A DNA stretch of 64,000 nucleotides from Intrasporangium flavum (lineage in GTDB: Bacteria; Actinomycetota; Actinomycetes; Actinomycetales; Dermatophilaceae). A program made the translations under genes and the position numbers. Under the pieces are notes generated by a model. It ran no database searches. It was not told the DNA's origin and worked only from the letters and a program-made list of their open reading frames with translations. Where the stretch lies: the NCBI RefSeq assembly GCF_001956915.1, contig NZ_MLJO01000011.1, forward strand, positions 1 to 64,000, in the 5' to 3' direction. Below are positions 1-7,528 of the stretch, one piece after another (position 1 is the first letter of the stretch; every line of letters starts with the position of its first letter).

Positions 1-559
1 CGAGCGCGACGACGACGTCGAGCACGCGCCACGTCACCGGCCGGGCGAAGAGCGGGGCGAGCAGCCGCGCGCCGTAGCCGAGGCCGGTGAACCACGCGAC
101 GCTCGCGGTGACGGCGCCCGCGACGAACCACCAGCGTCCGGCCGACCCGTGCTGGTTGGCGAGGGAGCCGACGAGCAGCACCGTGTCGAGGTAGACGTGC
201 GGGTTGAGCCACGTCAGCGCCAGGACCGTGGCGAGGACGCCGCGGCGCCCCGGCCCCTCGTCGTCGGCGCGCAGGGCGGCTGGGTGGCGGGCGCTCCACA
301 GCGACCGGAGGCCGAACGCGACGAGGTAGGCGGCGCCGAGCCAGCGCACCCACGTCAGCACGGCGGGGTGGTCGGTGACGACGCGTCCGACGCCGAGCAC
401 GCCCAGGACCACGAGCACGGCGTCCGACACCGCGCACACCGTCACGACGACGCCGACGTGCCGACGCGTCAGGCCGGTCCGCAGGACGTAGGCGTTCTGC
501 GCACCGATGGCGACGATGAGGCCCGCCATGGTGAGGAAGCCGGTGAGCGCGACGGTCAT
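1..559 (-). CDS. argO: LysE/ArgO-family amino-acid exporter (partial, 3' end outside window)
   Basis: Inner-membrane exporter of basic amino acids (arginine or lysine) by family. The protein starts MTVALTGFLTMAGLIVAIGA and continues with the LysE hallmark IGAQNAYVLR near residues 17-26 and LTWLNPHVYLDT further on. Hydrophobic helices alternate with short loops. About 186 residues are present and the C-terminus runs off the left edge; the family is usually about 200 residues. ATG at 557-559 is the only sensible start. It is divergent from an ArgP-type LysR gene, the classic regulator-exporter pair, so it is probably induced by its substrate amino acid through that regulator. Substrate choice between arginine and lysine cannot be read from the sequence. 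Confidence 0.88.
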   Translation of the reverse strand, partial: MTVALTGFLTMAGLIVAIGAQNAYVLRTGLTRRHVGVVVTVCAVSDAVLVVLGVLGVGRVVTDHPAVLTWVRWLGAAYLVAFGLRSLWSARHPAALRADDEGPGRRGVLATVLALTWLNPHVYLDTVLLVGSLANQHGSAGRWWFVAGAVTASVAWFTGLGYGARLLAPLFARPVTWRVLDVVVAL

Positions 560-629
560 GGTGTCGACGGTAGGCGTCGTGATCGCGACAGTGAAGCGAA
601 TGTTCCTTGTCGATCCTTAGCATGGCTTC
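560..629. promoter_or_regulatory. divergent argO/argP promoter region
   Basis: Seventy bases separate the two divergent starts. On the plus strand TAGCAT at 618-623 lies six bases before the argP ATG, a typical leaderless -10 spacing. The ArgP binding site for the exporter is expected here, but I cannot define it beyond its position. Confidence 0.55.
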
Positions 630-1553
630 ATGCGCCTGCAGCCCGACCAGCTCGCCGCCCTGCTCGCCATCGTCGAGACCGGCACCTTCGAGGCGGCCGC
701 GCGCCAGCTGCACGTCACGGCGTCCGCGGTGAGCCAGCGGATCCGCTCGCTGGAGAACGAGATCGGCCAGGTCGTGCTGGTCCGGGCCACGCCCTGCCGG
801 GCCACCGTCGCGGGGGAGTCGCTCGTGCGGCTCGCGCGCCAGCAGCGCCTGCTCGAGGACGAGGCGGTCCGCGAGCTGGCGCCGGAGGCCGGCGCGGTGG
901 TCGAGCTGAGCGTCGCCGTCAACGCCGACTCGATGGCGACGTGGTTCGGCGCGGTGCTGCGCGAGGCCGCCACGTGGGACGGTGTCGTGCTGCGGCTGCG
1001 CGTCGAGGACCAGGACCACTCGGCGTCGCTGCTGCGCGCCGGCCACGTGCTGGCCGCCGTGACCTCGGATCCCGCTCCGGTGCAAGGGTGCTCGACCGAG
1101 CCCCTCGCGACGTTGCGATACGTCCCGGCAGCCTCGCCGCTGCTCGTCGAGCGCCACGCCCGCGGCCGCGGCGTCGACTGGTCGGCGATGCCCGTGGTGC
1201 GCTTCAACGCCAAGGACGACCTCCAGCAGCGGGTCCTCGAGCGGCACGGCGTCACGTCCCCTCCACCGACGCACGAGGTGCCCGACGGGGCCGGCTTCGT
1301 CACGGCGGTGCGCTCGGGGCTCGGGTGGGGCGTGCTGCTCGAGTCGCAGCTGGAACCCGCTGTCGCGGCCGGCGAGGTGGTGCGTCTCGGTCGCCGCGAC
1401 CACGTCGACGTGCCGCTCTACTGGCAGCGGTGGCGACTGGGGTCGAGCCACCTCGACCGGCTCACCGACGCCGTACGCCGTGGCTCGGCGCGTGGTGGCA
1501 TTCGTCCGGTTCGCGCCGCGCGGAAGGGAACCCGGGCGCCGGCGGGTCCTTGA
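630..1553 (+). CDS. argP: LysR-family transcriptional regulator, ArgP/LysG type
   Basis: DNA-binding regulator of the neighbouring basic amino-acid exporter. Residues 2-60 form the winged helix-turn-helix (TFEAAARQLHVTASAVSQRI, then SLENEIGQVVLVR), followed by a periplasmic-binding-protein-like effector domain. Length 307 aa, close to the usual 290-300. The ATG at 630 follows the -10-like TAGCAT by six bases, so the mRNA is probably leaderless. The divergent pairing with a LysE/ArgO gene supports ArgP/LysG rather than a generic LysR protein. The C-terminal 25 residues are rich in Arg, Gly and Ala and probably disordered. Confidence 0.88.
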   Translation: MRLQPDQLAALLAIVETGTFEAAARQLHVTASAVSQRIRSLENEIGQVVLVRATPCRATVAGESLVRLARQQRLLEDEAVRELAPEAGAVVELSVAVNADSMATWFGAVLREAATWDGVVLRLRVEDQDHSASLLRAGHVLAAVTSDPAPVQGCSTEPLATLRYVPAASPLLVERHARGRGVDWSAMPVVRFNAKDDLQQRVLERHGVTSPPPTHEVPDGAGFVTAVRSGLGWGVLLESQLEPAVAAGEVVRLGRRDHVDVPLYWQRWRLGSSHLDRLTDAVRRGSARGGIRPVRAARKGTRAPAGP

Positions 1554-1674
1554 GCGCGACTCGGGGAACCGGCCGATCGCCCACGCCGGACCCGGGGCCG
1601 GGGCTACCTTGGGACGCACGGACGCACGGACGGTCCCGCCGCCGGGCGGGACCTCGGGCGAGGAGGCAGACCGA

Positions 1675-3027
1675 GTGACCGACGCGGGCACGCCACCCGG
1701 ACCACCGGGCGCCCTCGACCCGGCGAGCATCGTCCGGTCCCGGGCCTACGTGTCCGCGCTGGTGCTCGCGGCGCTGCTCGGCATCCCCGTCTCCGCCGTC
1801 GCGTACGGCTTCCTCGCCCTCGTCTCGGCGCTGCAGACCTACCTCTTCGACGACCTGCCCACGTCGCTCTTCTCCGGCGGCCCCCCGGCGTGGTGGCCGG
1901 TGCCGTGGCTGACGCTCTGCGGCCTGCTCGTCGCCCTCACCATCCGGTACCTGCCGGGCACCGCGGGCCACTCGCCTGCACTGGGCTTCCACACCGGCAC
2001 GGGACCGGTCCAAGGCCGTGAGCTGCCCGGTGTCGCCCTCGCCGCCCTGACGACCCTCGGTCTCGGGGCGGTGCTGGGCCCCGAGGCGCCGCTCATCGCC
2101 CTCGGTGGTGGGCTCGCGGCGCTCACGGTGCGCCTGGCCAGGCGTGACGCGCCGCCGATGGCCGTGACGATCATGGCCTCGGCCGGCAGCTTCGCCGCCG
2201 TCAGCACGCTGCTCGGGTCGCCGCTGCTCGGCGCGTTCCTCATCATGGAGGCCGCCGGCATCGCCGGGGCGACCCTGAGCCTCGTCGCGCTGCCCGGCCT
2301 GCTGGCGTCCGGCATCGGCGCCCTCGTCTTCGTCGGCCTCGACCACTGGACCGGCCTCGGCACGTTCTCGCTGGCCCTGACCACCGTGCCGCAGGCGGCG
2401 ACGCCCACCGTCGCGTCGCTGTTGTGGGCCGTGCCGGTGGGCATCCTCGGGGCGCTCCTCGGCTGGGGCATCCGGTGGCTCGCCCTGTCGGTGCGCCCGC
2501 ACGTGCACCGCAGCCGGGTGCCGGTCACTGTGGGCCTGGGCCTGCTCGTCGGGCTGTGCGCCACCGCGTACCAGGTGTCCACGGGGCGGGGCTTCGGCCA
2601 GGTGCTCTTCTCCGGTCAGGACCAGCTGCCCGGCCTCGTCGCGCACGCCGCCGACTACTCGCTCGGTGCACTCCTGCTGCTCGCGCTGTTCAAGAGCGTC
2701 GCCTACGGGCTGTCGCTCAGCGCCTTCCGGGGCGGTCCGGTGTTCCCGGCGATGTTCGTCGGGGCGGTGCTCGGCATCGCCGTGAGCGGGCTGCCCGGGA
2801 TGCAGCTCGCGGCGGCCATCGGCACCGGCATCGGCGCGATGTGCTGCGCGATGCTGCGGCTGCCGCTGACGTCGGTGCTGCTCGCGACCCTGCTCATGGG
2901 CGCGGACGGGCTCAGCATCACCCCGGAGGTCGTCGTCGCCGTCGTCGTGTCGTTCGTCCTCACGGCGGTGCTGCCCACTCCGGGGCCGCCGCAGCCGGAA
3001 GAGCCGGTCGAGACGACCGTCGCCTGA
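1675..3027 (+). CDS. ClC-family chloride channel or Cl-/H+ antiporter
   Basis: Integral membrane anion transporter, 450 aa from GTG 1675, which follows a GAGGAGG-like ribosome site; the frame stays open upstream but the N-terminus looks correct here. Signature loops are recognisable though altered: G135-P-E137-A-P139 keeps the gating glutamate of the GxEGP loop, GSPLLGAF resembles the first selectivity loop, and G354-P-V-F-P358 replaces GxFxP. More than ten hydrophobic helices are seen. There is no C-terminal CBS pair. It lies immediately before a small membrane protein and glutamate decarboxylase. In enteric bacteria ClC antiporters act as an electrical shunt during glutamate-dependent acid resistance, so a shared role is plausible (inference). 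Confidence 0.87.
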   Translation: MTDAGTPPGPPGALDPASIVRSRAYVSALVLAALLGIPVSAVAYGFLALVSALQTYLFDDLPTSLFSGGPPAWWPVPWLTLCGLLVALTIRYLPGTAGHSPALGFHTGTGPVQGRELPGVALAALTTLGLGAVLGPEAPLIALGGGLAALTVRLARRDAPPMAVTIMASAGSFAAVSTLLGSPLLGAFLIMEAAGIAGATLSLVALPGLLASGIGALVFVGLDHWTGLGTFSLALTTVPQAATPTVASLLWAVPVGILGALLGWGIRWLALSVRPHVHRSRVPVTVGLGLLVGLCATAYQVSTGRGFGQVLFSGQDQLPGLVAHAADYSLGALLLLALFKSVAYGLSLSAFRGGPVFPAMFVGAVLGIAVSGLPGMQLAAAIGTGIGAMCCAMLRLPLTSVLLATLLMGADGLSITPEVVVAVVVSFVLTAVLPTPGPPQPEEPVETTVA

Positions 3028-3109
3028 CTCATCCCGAGGGTGTGAGTCGCCGCGTCCGCGATCCGTCGATAGTGGAGCGACCGAGCCGTCGTCGAGAGGG
3101 GCCGAAAGG

Positions 3110-3823
3110 ATGCAGGTGCGACCGGATCGCCTCAACACGACGATCGCCTGGCTCTTCATGGCCGGGTCGGCGTGCTTCGTGGTCGGGTCGGTGCCGGCGT
3201 ACCTGGCGGCCACCGGGGGCTGGGTCGACGGCGTCACCTACGTCGTCGGGTCGGTCTTCTTCACGACCGCCTCCTACGCCCAGCTCGTCCAGGCGCAGAC
3301 CCCCGGGGCCACCGGCGTCGACGAGGTCTCCCAGCGCCGGCGCGTCCGGGCGCACCTGGCCGGCTGGCTGCCGCACGACCGCGCGTGGCTGGCCGCGGCC
3401 ACCCAGTTCCCCGGCACGCTGTTCTTCAACATCAGCACCACGGCCGCCCTCACGCACAACGCGACCGCCGCCGAGTCGAACCGCTACGTGTGGCGACCGG
3501 ACCTGTACGGGTCGGTGCTCTTCCTCGTGTCGAGCACCTTCGCCGTGCTGGCCGTCTCGCGCCGCTTCCTCAGCCTCGAGCCGGCGTCCCCGGCGTGGCG
3601 GATCGCGTGGGTCAACATGCTCGGCTCGGTGCTCTTCATGGCCTCGGCGGTCGCCAGCTACGTCGTACCGAGCAGCGACGAGGTGCTCGACACCCGTATC
3701 GCCGTGGCCGGCACCTTCTTCGGCGCCGCGTGCTTCTTCGTCGGCGCCGCCCTCATGCTCCCGGCCTGGCGCCGGGATGTGACACCCCCACAACCCGTCG
3801 CCGAGCGAAGGAGAAACCGATGA
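3110..3823 (+). CDS. YrhK-like integral membrane protein
   Basis: Unassigned 237 aa membrane protein. It has two similar hydrophobic halves: residues about 8-62 and about 150-225, each of the form W-x(2)-G-S-x-x-F followed by a second helix, reminiscent of the short YrhK domain. Additional helices lie at about 95-135. ATG 3110 follows GAAAGG. Its stop overlaps the start of the glutamate decarboxylase gene in an ATGA junction (3820-3823), so the two are translationally coupled and probably work together. No transporter motif is visible and it is not a GadC-type antiporter. Function unknown. Confidence 0.75.
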   Translation: MQVRPDRLNTTIAWLFMAGSACFVVGSVPAYLAATGGWVDGVTYVVGSVFFTTASYAQLVQAQTPGATGVDEVSQRRRVRAHLAGWLPHDRAWLAAATQFPGTLFFNISTTAALTHNATAAESNRYVWRPDLYGSVLFLVSSTFAVLAVSRRFLSLEPASPAWRIAWVNMLGSVLFMASAVASYVVPSSDEVLDTRIAVAGTFFGAACFFVGAALMLPAWRRDVTPPQPVAERRRNR

Positions 3824-5196
3824 GCACCCCGTCCGAGCTCGACGCCGTCGCCGCCCTCTACGGCAACCGTTTCGTCACGCAGGAGGTGCCGAGCCGCGAG
3901 TTCCCCGACACGGGGATGAGCGCCGTCGACGCCATGCGCCTCGTCGGTGAGGACCTCGCCCTCGAGGGAGACCCGAACCGCAACCTCGCGACCTTCGTGA
4001 CGACGTGGATGGAACCGGAGGCGCAGCGGATCATCGCCGAGAACCTGCACCGCAACTTCATCGACCACGCGGAGTACCCGCGCACGGCCGAGATCGAGCA
4101 GCGCTGCATCCGCATGCTCGCCGACCTCTTCCACGCCCCCGGCCCGACGACGGGCGCGCGGACCCAGGGCTCGTCGGAGGCGATCATGCTGGGCGGCCTG
4201 TCGCTGAAGTGGAACTGGCGCACCCGGCGCCAGGCCGAGGGCGCCTCGACGGAGCGGCCGAACCTCGTCTTCGGCGGCGACGTGCACGTCGTCTGGGAGA
4301 AGTTCTGCCGGTACTTCGACGTCGAGCCGCGCATCGTGCCGCTGCGGCCGGGCAAGTACACGATCGGGCCGGACGACGTGGCGCCCCACGTCGACGAGAA
4401 CACCATCGGCGTCGCCGCCGTGCTCGGCACGACCTTCACCGGCCACAAGGACGACGTCGTGGGCATCAACGACCTGCTCGTGGGGCTCAAGCAGGAGCGC
4501 GGCCTCGACGTGCCGCTGCACGTCGACGGGGCGAGCGGGGGCTTCGTGTGGCCCTTCCTCTACCCCGACTCGCCGTGGGACTTCCGGCTCGAGCAGGTGC
4601 GCTCGATCAACGTGTCGGGGCACAAGTTCGGCCTCGTCTACCCGGGCATCGGGTGGCTGGTCTTCCGCGAGGTCGCCGATCTGGCGCCCGACCTGGTCTT
4701 CATGGAGAACTACCTCGGCAAGACCGACTCGACCTTCACCCTGAACTTCTCGACCGGGTCGGCGATGGTGCTCGCGCAGTACTACAACTTCGTCCGCCTC
4801 GGCCGCCAGGGCTACACCTACGTCATGCGCAACATGCAGGAGAACGCCCGGATGCTCGCGCAGGAGCTCGACGCGATGGGGCGTTTCGAGCTGATCGGGC
4901 GCGACGAGGAGCAGCTGCCGCTCGTGGCCTTCCGGTTGGCCGGTGAGCACGACTACAACGAGTTCGACATCGCCTGGCAGCTGTCGGCCGAGCGGGGCTG
5001 GATGGTGCCGGCGTACACGATGCCGCCCGACGCGCAGGACGTGACGATCATGCGCGCCCTCGTCAAGGAGACGATGAGCCGCGAGCACGTCGACACCCTC
5101 GCCCGCGACATCGAGGACGCCTGCGCGACGCTCGCGGCCAAGGGCGGCGCCCACCCGTCCGAGCGGGCCAAGATGGTCGTCGGACCGGGGCACTGA
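3820..5196 (+). CDS. gadB: glutamate decarboxylase (PLP-dependent)
   Basis: Converts L-glutamate to GABA and CO2 while consuming a proton. 458 aa, typical length. The PLP lysine is K269 in SGHKFGLVYPGIGW, matching K276 of the E. coli enzyme. Other conserved parts are the N-terminal NRNLATFVTTWMEPEAQRI stretch, QGSSEAIMLGGLSLKW and HVDGASGGFVWPF. ATG 3820 overlaps the upstream membrane gene and follows GAAGGAG. No glutamate/GABA antiporter is in this window, so GABA may leave by another route or feed a GABA shunt. The C-terminal tail lacks an obvious HxxxH-type autoinhibitory end. Confidence 0.95.
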   Translation: MSTPSELDAVAALYGNRFVTQEVPSREFPDTGMSAVDAMRLVGEDLALEGDPNRNLATFVTTWMEPEAQRIIAENLHRNFIDHAEYPRTAEIEQRCIRMLADLFHAPGPTTGARTQGSSEAIMLGGLSLKWNWRTRRQAEGASTERPNLVFGGDVHVVWEKFCRYFDVEPRIVPLRPGKYTIGPDDVAPHVDENTIGVAAVLGTTFTGHKDDVVGINDLLVGLKQERGLDVPLHVDGASGGFVWPFLYPDSPWDFRLEQVRSINVSGHKFGLVYPGIGWLVFREVADLAPDLVFMENYLGKTDSTFTLNFSTGSAMVLAQYYNFVRLGRQGYTYVMRNMQENARMLAQELDAMGRFELIGRDEEQLPLVAFRLAGEHDYNEFDIAWQLSAERGWMVPAYTMPPDAQDVTIMRALVKETMSREHVDTLARDIEDACATLAAKGGAHPSERAKMVVGPGH

Positions 5197-5208
5197 GCAT
5201 CGCGGTCG

Positions 5209-5225
5209 GGCGCGCGGATCGCGCC
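5209..5225. terminator. possible short hairpin between gadB and rhodanese
   Basis: GGCGCG (5209-5214) pairs with CGCGCC (5220-5225) around a five-base loop, between two convergent genes. The stem is short and there is no U tract, so the call is weak. Confidence 0.3.
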
Positions 5226-5226
5226 G

Positions 5227-5622
5227 TCAGGCGGGTGGCGTCGCGTCGGCGGGCCGCCCGGCCAGCCAGTCGCGCCAGGCGGCGTACCCGCCGATGACGT
5301 CGGTGGCCCGGTGGATGCCGAGGTCCTGCAGCGACGCGGCGGCGAGGCTCGAGGTGTAGCCCTCCTGGCACAGGACGACGACCTCGAGGTCGTGGCTCGC
5401 GATCGGGAGGGCGGCCTCGCTGCTCGGGTCGAGGCGCCACTCGAGGACGTTGCGCTCGATGACGACCGCGAAGGGCAGCTCGCCGTTGGCCCGACGCTGG
5501 GCCTCGGGGCGGATGTCGACGACGACGGCGCCGCGATGCCGGGCCTGATCGGCCTCCTCGGGCGTCACGCGGTGCAGGCGGGAGCGGGCCTCCGCGAGGA
5601 CCTCGTCGATGGTTCGGCTCAC
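5227..5622 (-). CDS. rhodanese-like domain protein
   Basis: Single-domain sulfurtransferase, 131 aa. The catalytic loop is C85-Q-E-G-Y-T-S-S, an intact CxxGxxS-type loop, and VVVDIRPEAQR at 33-43 is the conserved strand with Asp36. The start ATG (5620-5622) overlaps the cysteine dioxygenase stop by four bases, so it is the second gene of a two-gene operon. That pairing suggests handling of sulfane sulfur or sulfinate products of cysteine breakdown. The exact donor and acceptor are not known. Confidence 0.88.
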   Translation of the reverse strand: MSRTIDEVLAEARSRLHRVTPEEADQARHRGAVVVDIRPEAQRRANGELPFAVVIERNVLEWRLDPSSEAALPIASHDLEVVVLCQEGYTSSLAAASLQDLGIHRATDVIGGYAAWRDWLAGRPADATPPA

Positions 5623-6116
5623 CAGTCCACTCCTGCCGCCTGCTCCTCCTCGACGACGAGCGCGCCGTCGAGCTCACGGTAGCTCGTCATGAGCGTCAGC
5701 TTCGGGGCGTAGACGTGGAGGCTGACGGCCGGGTCGGGGCCGAGGTTGGTGACCCGGTGCAGGTGGCGCCGGCCGAAGGTGCGCTGGTCGCCAGGGGTGA
5801 GCCGGACGCCCGGGCCGGTGACGCGTCGGACGTCGTCGAGGTCGACGGCGCTGCGGTAGCCGGCGACCTCCTCGGTGAGGACGCCCTGGAGCACGACGAA
5901 CGAGCCGGAGCTGCCGCCGTGGTCGTGCCATGGCGTGCCCTGCCCGGGCAGCCAGGTCAGCAGCCAGGCCTCGTGGGCGTCGTCGGCGTGGAGGCGGGCG
6001 TAGTAGCGGGTGACCGGGTCGAAGTCGACGAGCCGCGACCAGAGGGTCTGCTGGCGGGCGAGCCGGCGAGCCGTGTCGGCGAGCTGGACGGCGGTGCGCG
6101 GGGCGTGACGGGACAT
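5619..6116 (-). CDS. cysteine dioxygenase type I
   Basis: Non-heme iron cupin that oxidises cysteine to cysteine sulfinate; 165 aa. The iron ligands are visible as H64 and H66 in PWHDHGGSSG and H120 in RRHLHRV; the HVYAPKLTLMTSY segment carries the conserved tyrosine region. Bacterial CDOs commonly lack the Cys-Tyr crosslink, and none is evident here. It is co-transcribed with the downstream rhodanese. The upstream gap is unusually AT-rich for this genome and probably holds its promoter. Confidence 0.9.
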   Translation of the reverse strand: MSRHAPRTAVQLADTARRLARQQTLWSRLVDFDPVTRYYARLHADDAHEAWLLTWLPGQGTPWHDHGGSSGSFVVLQGVLTEEVAGYRSAVDLDDVRRVTGPGVRLTPGDQRTFGRRHLHRVTNLGPDPAVSLHVYAPKLTLMTSYRELDGALVVEEEQAAGVDW

Positions 6117-6383
6117 GGCGGGACCTCTCAGGCGTGCGGTGGATGTGGCGAAGGGGGTGGCGGGTGCGGGATGGGTCGGGACCGGGAGGGTCCTCGGCTC
6201 AGGCGACCGGCCGACATCGCTCCCAGGCGCTACGCATCACATAACTGCACGTTTCCATGTGACGAACTCTAACTTATGGAAGTGGATCGGTAGGAATTGG
6301 TGTCCGGGATGTGGCGGCATGCTGCGCACGCCTGGCCGGAAATGGGGCGGCGCGCTGTCGGTGCCGGGGCCTAGGTTTCTCTG
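6117..6383. promoter_or_regulatory. divergent cdo / EamA intergenic region
   Basis: This region of 267 bases includes an AT-rich patch (about 6230-6300) that stands out from the surrounding sequence. On the minus strand TTCGTC and TATGTG are 17 bases apart and could be the cdo promoter. On the plus strand TAGGTT (6372-6377) lies six bases before the exporter GTG, fitting a leaderless transcript. Confidence 0.45.
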
Positions 6384-7352
6384 GTGAGCCTCGAAGCGCA
6401 GTCCGACCGCGACGCCCAGCGACCGGCGTCGTCCCGCCCCGCCGACGGGGTCCCGGCCGGCGAGCCCGCGTCGAACCGCTGGCTCGTCCTCGGGGCGATG
6501 AGCCTGACGCTCGTGCTCTGGGCCTCGGCGTTCGTCGCCATCCGACACCTCGGCCGCGACGTGCCGGCGGGTGCGCTGTCACTCGGCCGGCTCCTCGTGG
6601 CGTCGGTGGCGCTCGCGGTCCTCGTGTTCCGCCGGCCCCGCACGTGGCCGTCCCGTCGTGACTGGCCGCTCCTGCTGCTCTGCGGCGTCGCGTGGTTCGG
6701 CATCTACAACCTGGCGCTCAACGAGGCCGAGCGGCGCATCGACGCCGGCACCTCGGCCCTCATCGTCCAGATCGGCCCGATCATCGTGGCCCTGCTCGCC
6801 ACGGTGTTCCTCGGCGAGGCGATGTCGCGGTGGCTCCTCATCGGCATGGCGGTCGGGTTCGCCGGGGTCGTCGTCATCGCCCGAGGGTTCTCCTCCGGCG
6901 GGTCCGGCGACCTCGTGGGCGTGTGGCTCGCGGTCCTCGCAGCGGTGACGTACGCCGTCGGCGTGCTCGCGCAGAAGCCGCTGCTCGGGCGGCTGCCCGG
7001 GCCCGAGGTCACCTGGATCGCCTGCGTCGTCGGGGCCGTCACGTGCCTGCCGTGGACCGGCCAGCTCGTCGACGTCGTCCGCACGAGCGACGCGTCCTCG
7101 CTCCTCTGGATCGTCTACCTCGGCGTCTTCCCGACGGCGATCGCCTTCTCCACCTGGGCCTACGTGCTCGCGCGGGGGAATGCCGGCACGGTCACGCTGA
7201 CGACGTTCCTCGTGCCGTTCATCGCGACCCTCATCGCGTGGGTCCTGCTCGATGAGGTGCCGCCGGCGCTGACCTTCGTCGGAGGTGGGCTCTGCATCGC
7301 CGGCGTGCTGCTGACTCGCCGCAAGTCCCGCCCGAAGTCGGCCGCGTCGTAG
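6384..7352 (+). CDS. EamA-family drug/metabolite exporter
   Basis: Ten-helix exporter of the DMT superfamily, 322 aa, with two tandem EamA repeats. The first repeat runs from about residue 38 (WASAFVAIRHLGRDVPAG) and ends in FLGEAMSRWLLIGMAVGFAGV; the second starts near 185 and ends in LLDEVPPALTFVGGGLCIAGVLL. About 30 hydrophilic residues precede helix 1. GTG 6384 follows TAGGTT by six bases. The substrate cannot be inferred; amino acids or their analogues are common for the family. It shares an upstream region with cysteine dioxygenase, so a sulfur amino-acid substrate is possible but unproven. Confidence 0.85.
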   Translation: MSLEAQSDRDAQRPASSRPADGVPAGEPASNRWLVLGAMSLTLVLWASAFVAIRHLGRDVPAGALSLGRLLVASVALAVLVFRRPRTWPSRRDWPLLLLCGVAWFGIYNLALNEAERRIDAGTSALIVQIGPIIVALLATVFLGEAMSRWLLIGMAVGFAGVVVIARGFSSGGSGDLVGVWLAVLAAVTYAVGVLAQKPLLGRLPGPEVTWIACVVGAVTCLPWTGQLVDVVRTSDASSLLWIVYLGVFPTAIAFSTWAYVLARGNAGTVTLTTFLVPFIATLIAWVLLDEVPPALTFVGGGLCIAGVLLTRRKSRPKSAAS

Positions 7353-7474
7353 CCCAGCGCCGCTCGGGGGCTTTCGCCTCCGGGGCCTGGTCGCGGTCGG
7401 TCCGCCTGCTGAATCGGACTGTGCAAGAACGGGGCTCGCGAGCTTCTGTCCTGTGGACAAGCCTTCCATCAGGT

Positions 7475-7490
7475 TCGAACATGTGTTCTG
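7475..7490. promoter_or_regulatory. LexA-type SOS box
   Basis: TCGAACATGTGTTCTG matches the actinobacterial LexA operator TCGAAC-N4-GTTCGA at 10 of 12 defined positions. It lies 38 bases before the DUF222-HNH start codon, where a repressor would cover the promoter. Members of the 13E12 repeat family in mycobacteria are reported to be DNA-damage inducible, which agrees with this site. Confidence 0.7.
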
Positions 7491-7528
7491 ATTGAGGTAG
7501 GTGATCGCCCGGCGAGAGGAGAGCAGCG

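Noticed and set aside
1462..3237. Long minus-strand open frame (591 codons) opposite the ClC gene
   Set aside because: Composition is Arg/Glu/Asp/His/Gln-rich without hydrophobic pattern, as expected for the antisense of a GC-rich gene. The plus strand has a clear ClC protein.
3110..3823. GadC-type glutamate/GABA antiporter
   Set aside because: At 237 aa with about six helices it is too short, and the APC-family N-terminal motif is missing.
7353..7474. Terminator hairpin GGGGGC/GCCTCC after the EamA gene
   Set aside because: Only six pairs with one G-T pair; too weak to list as a feature.
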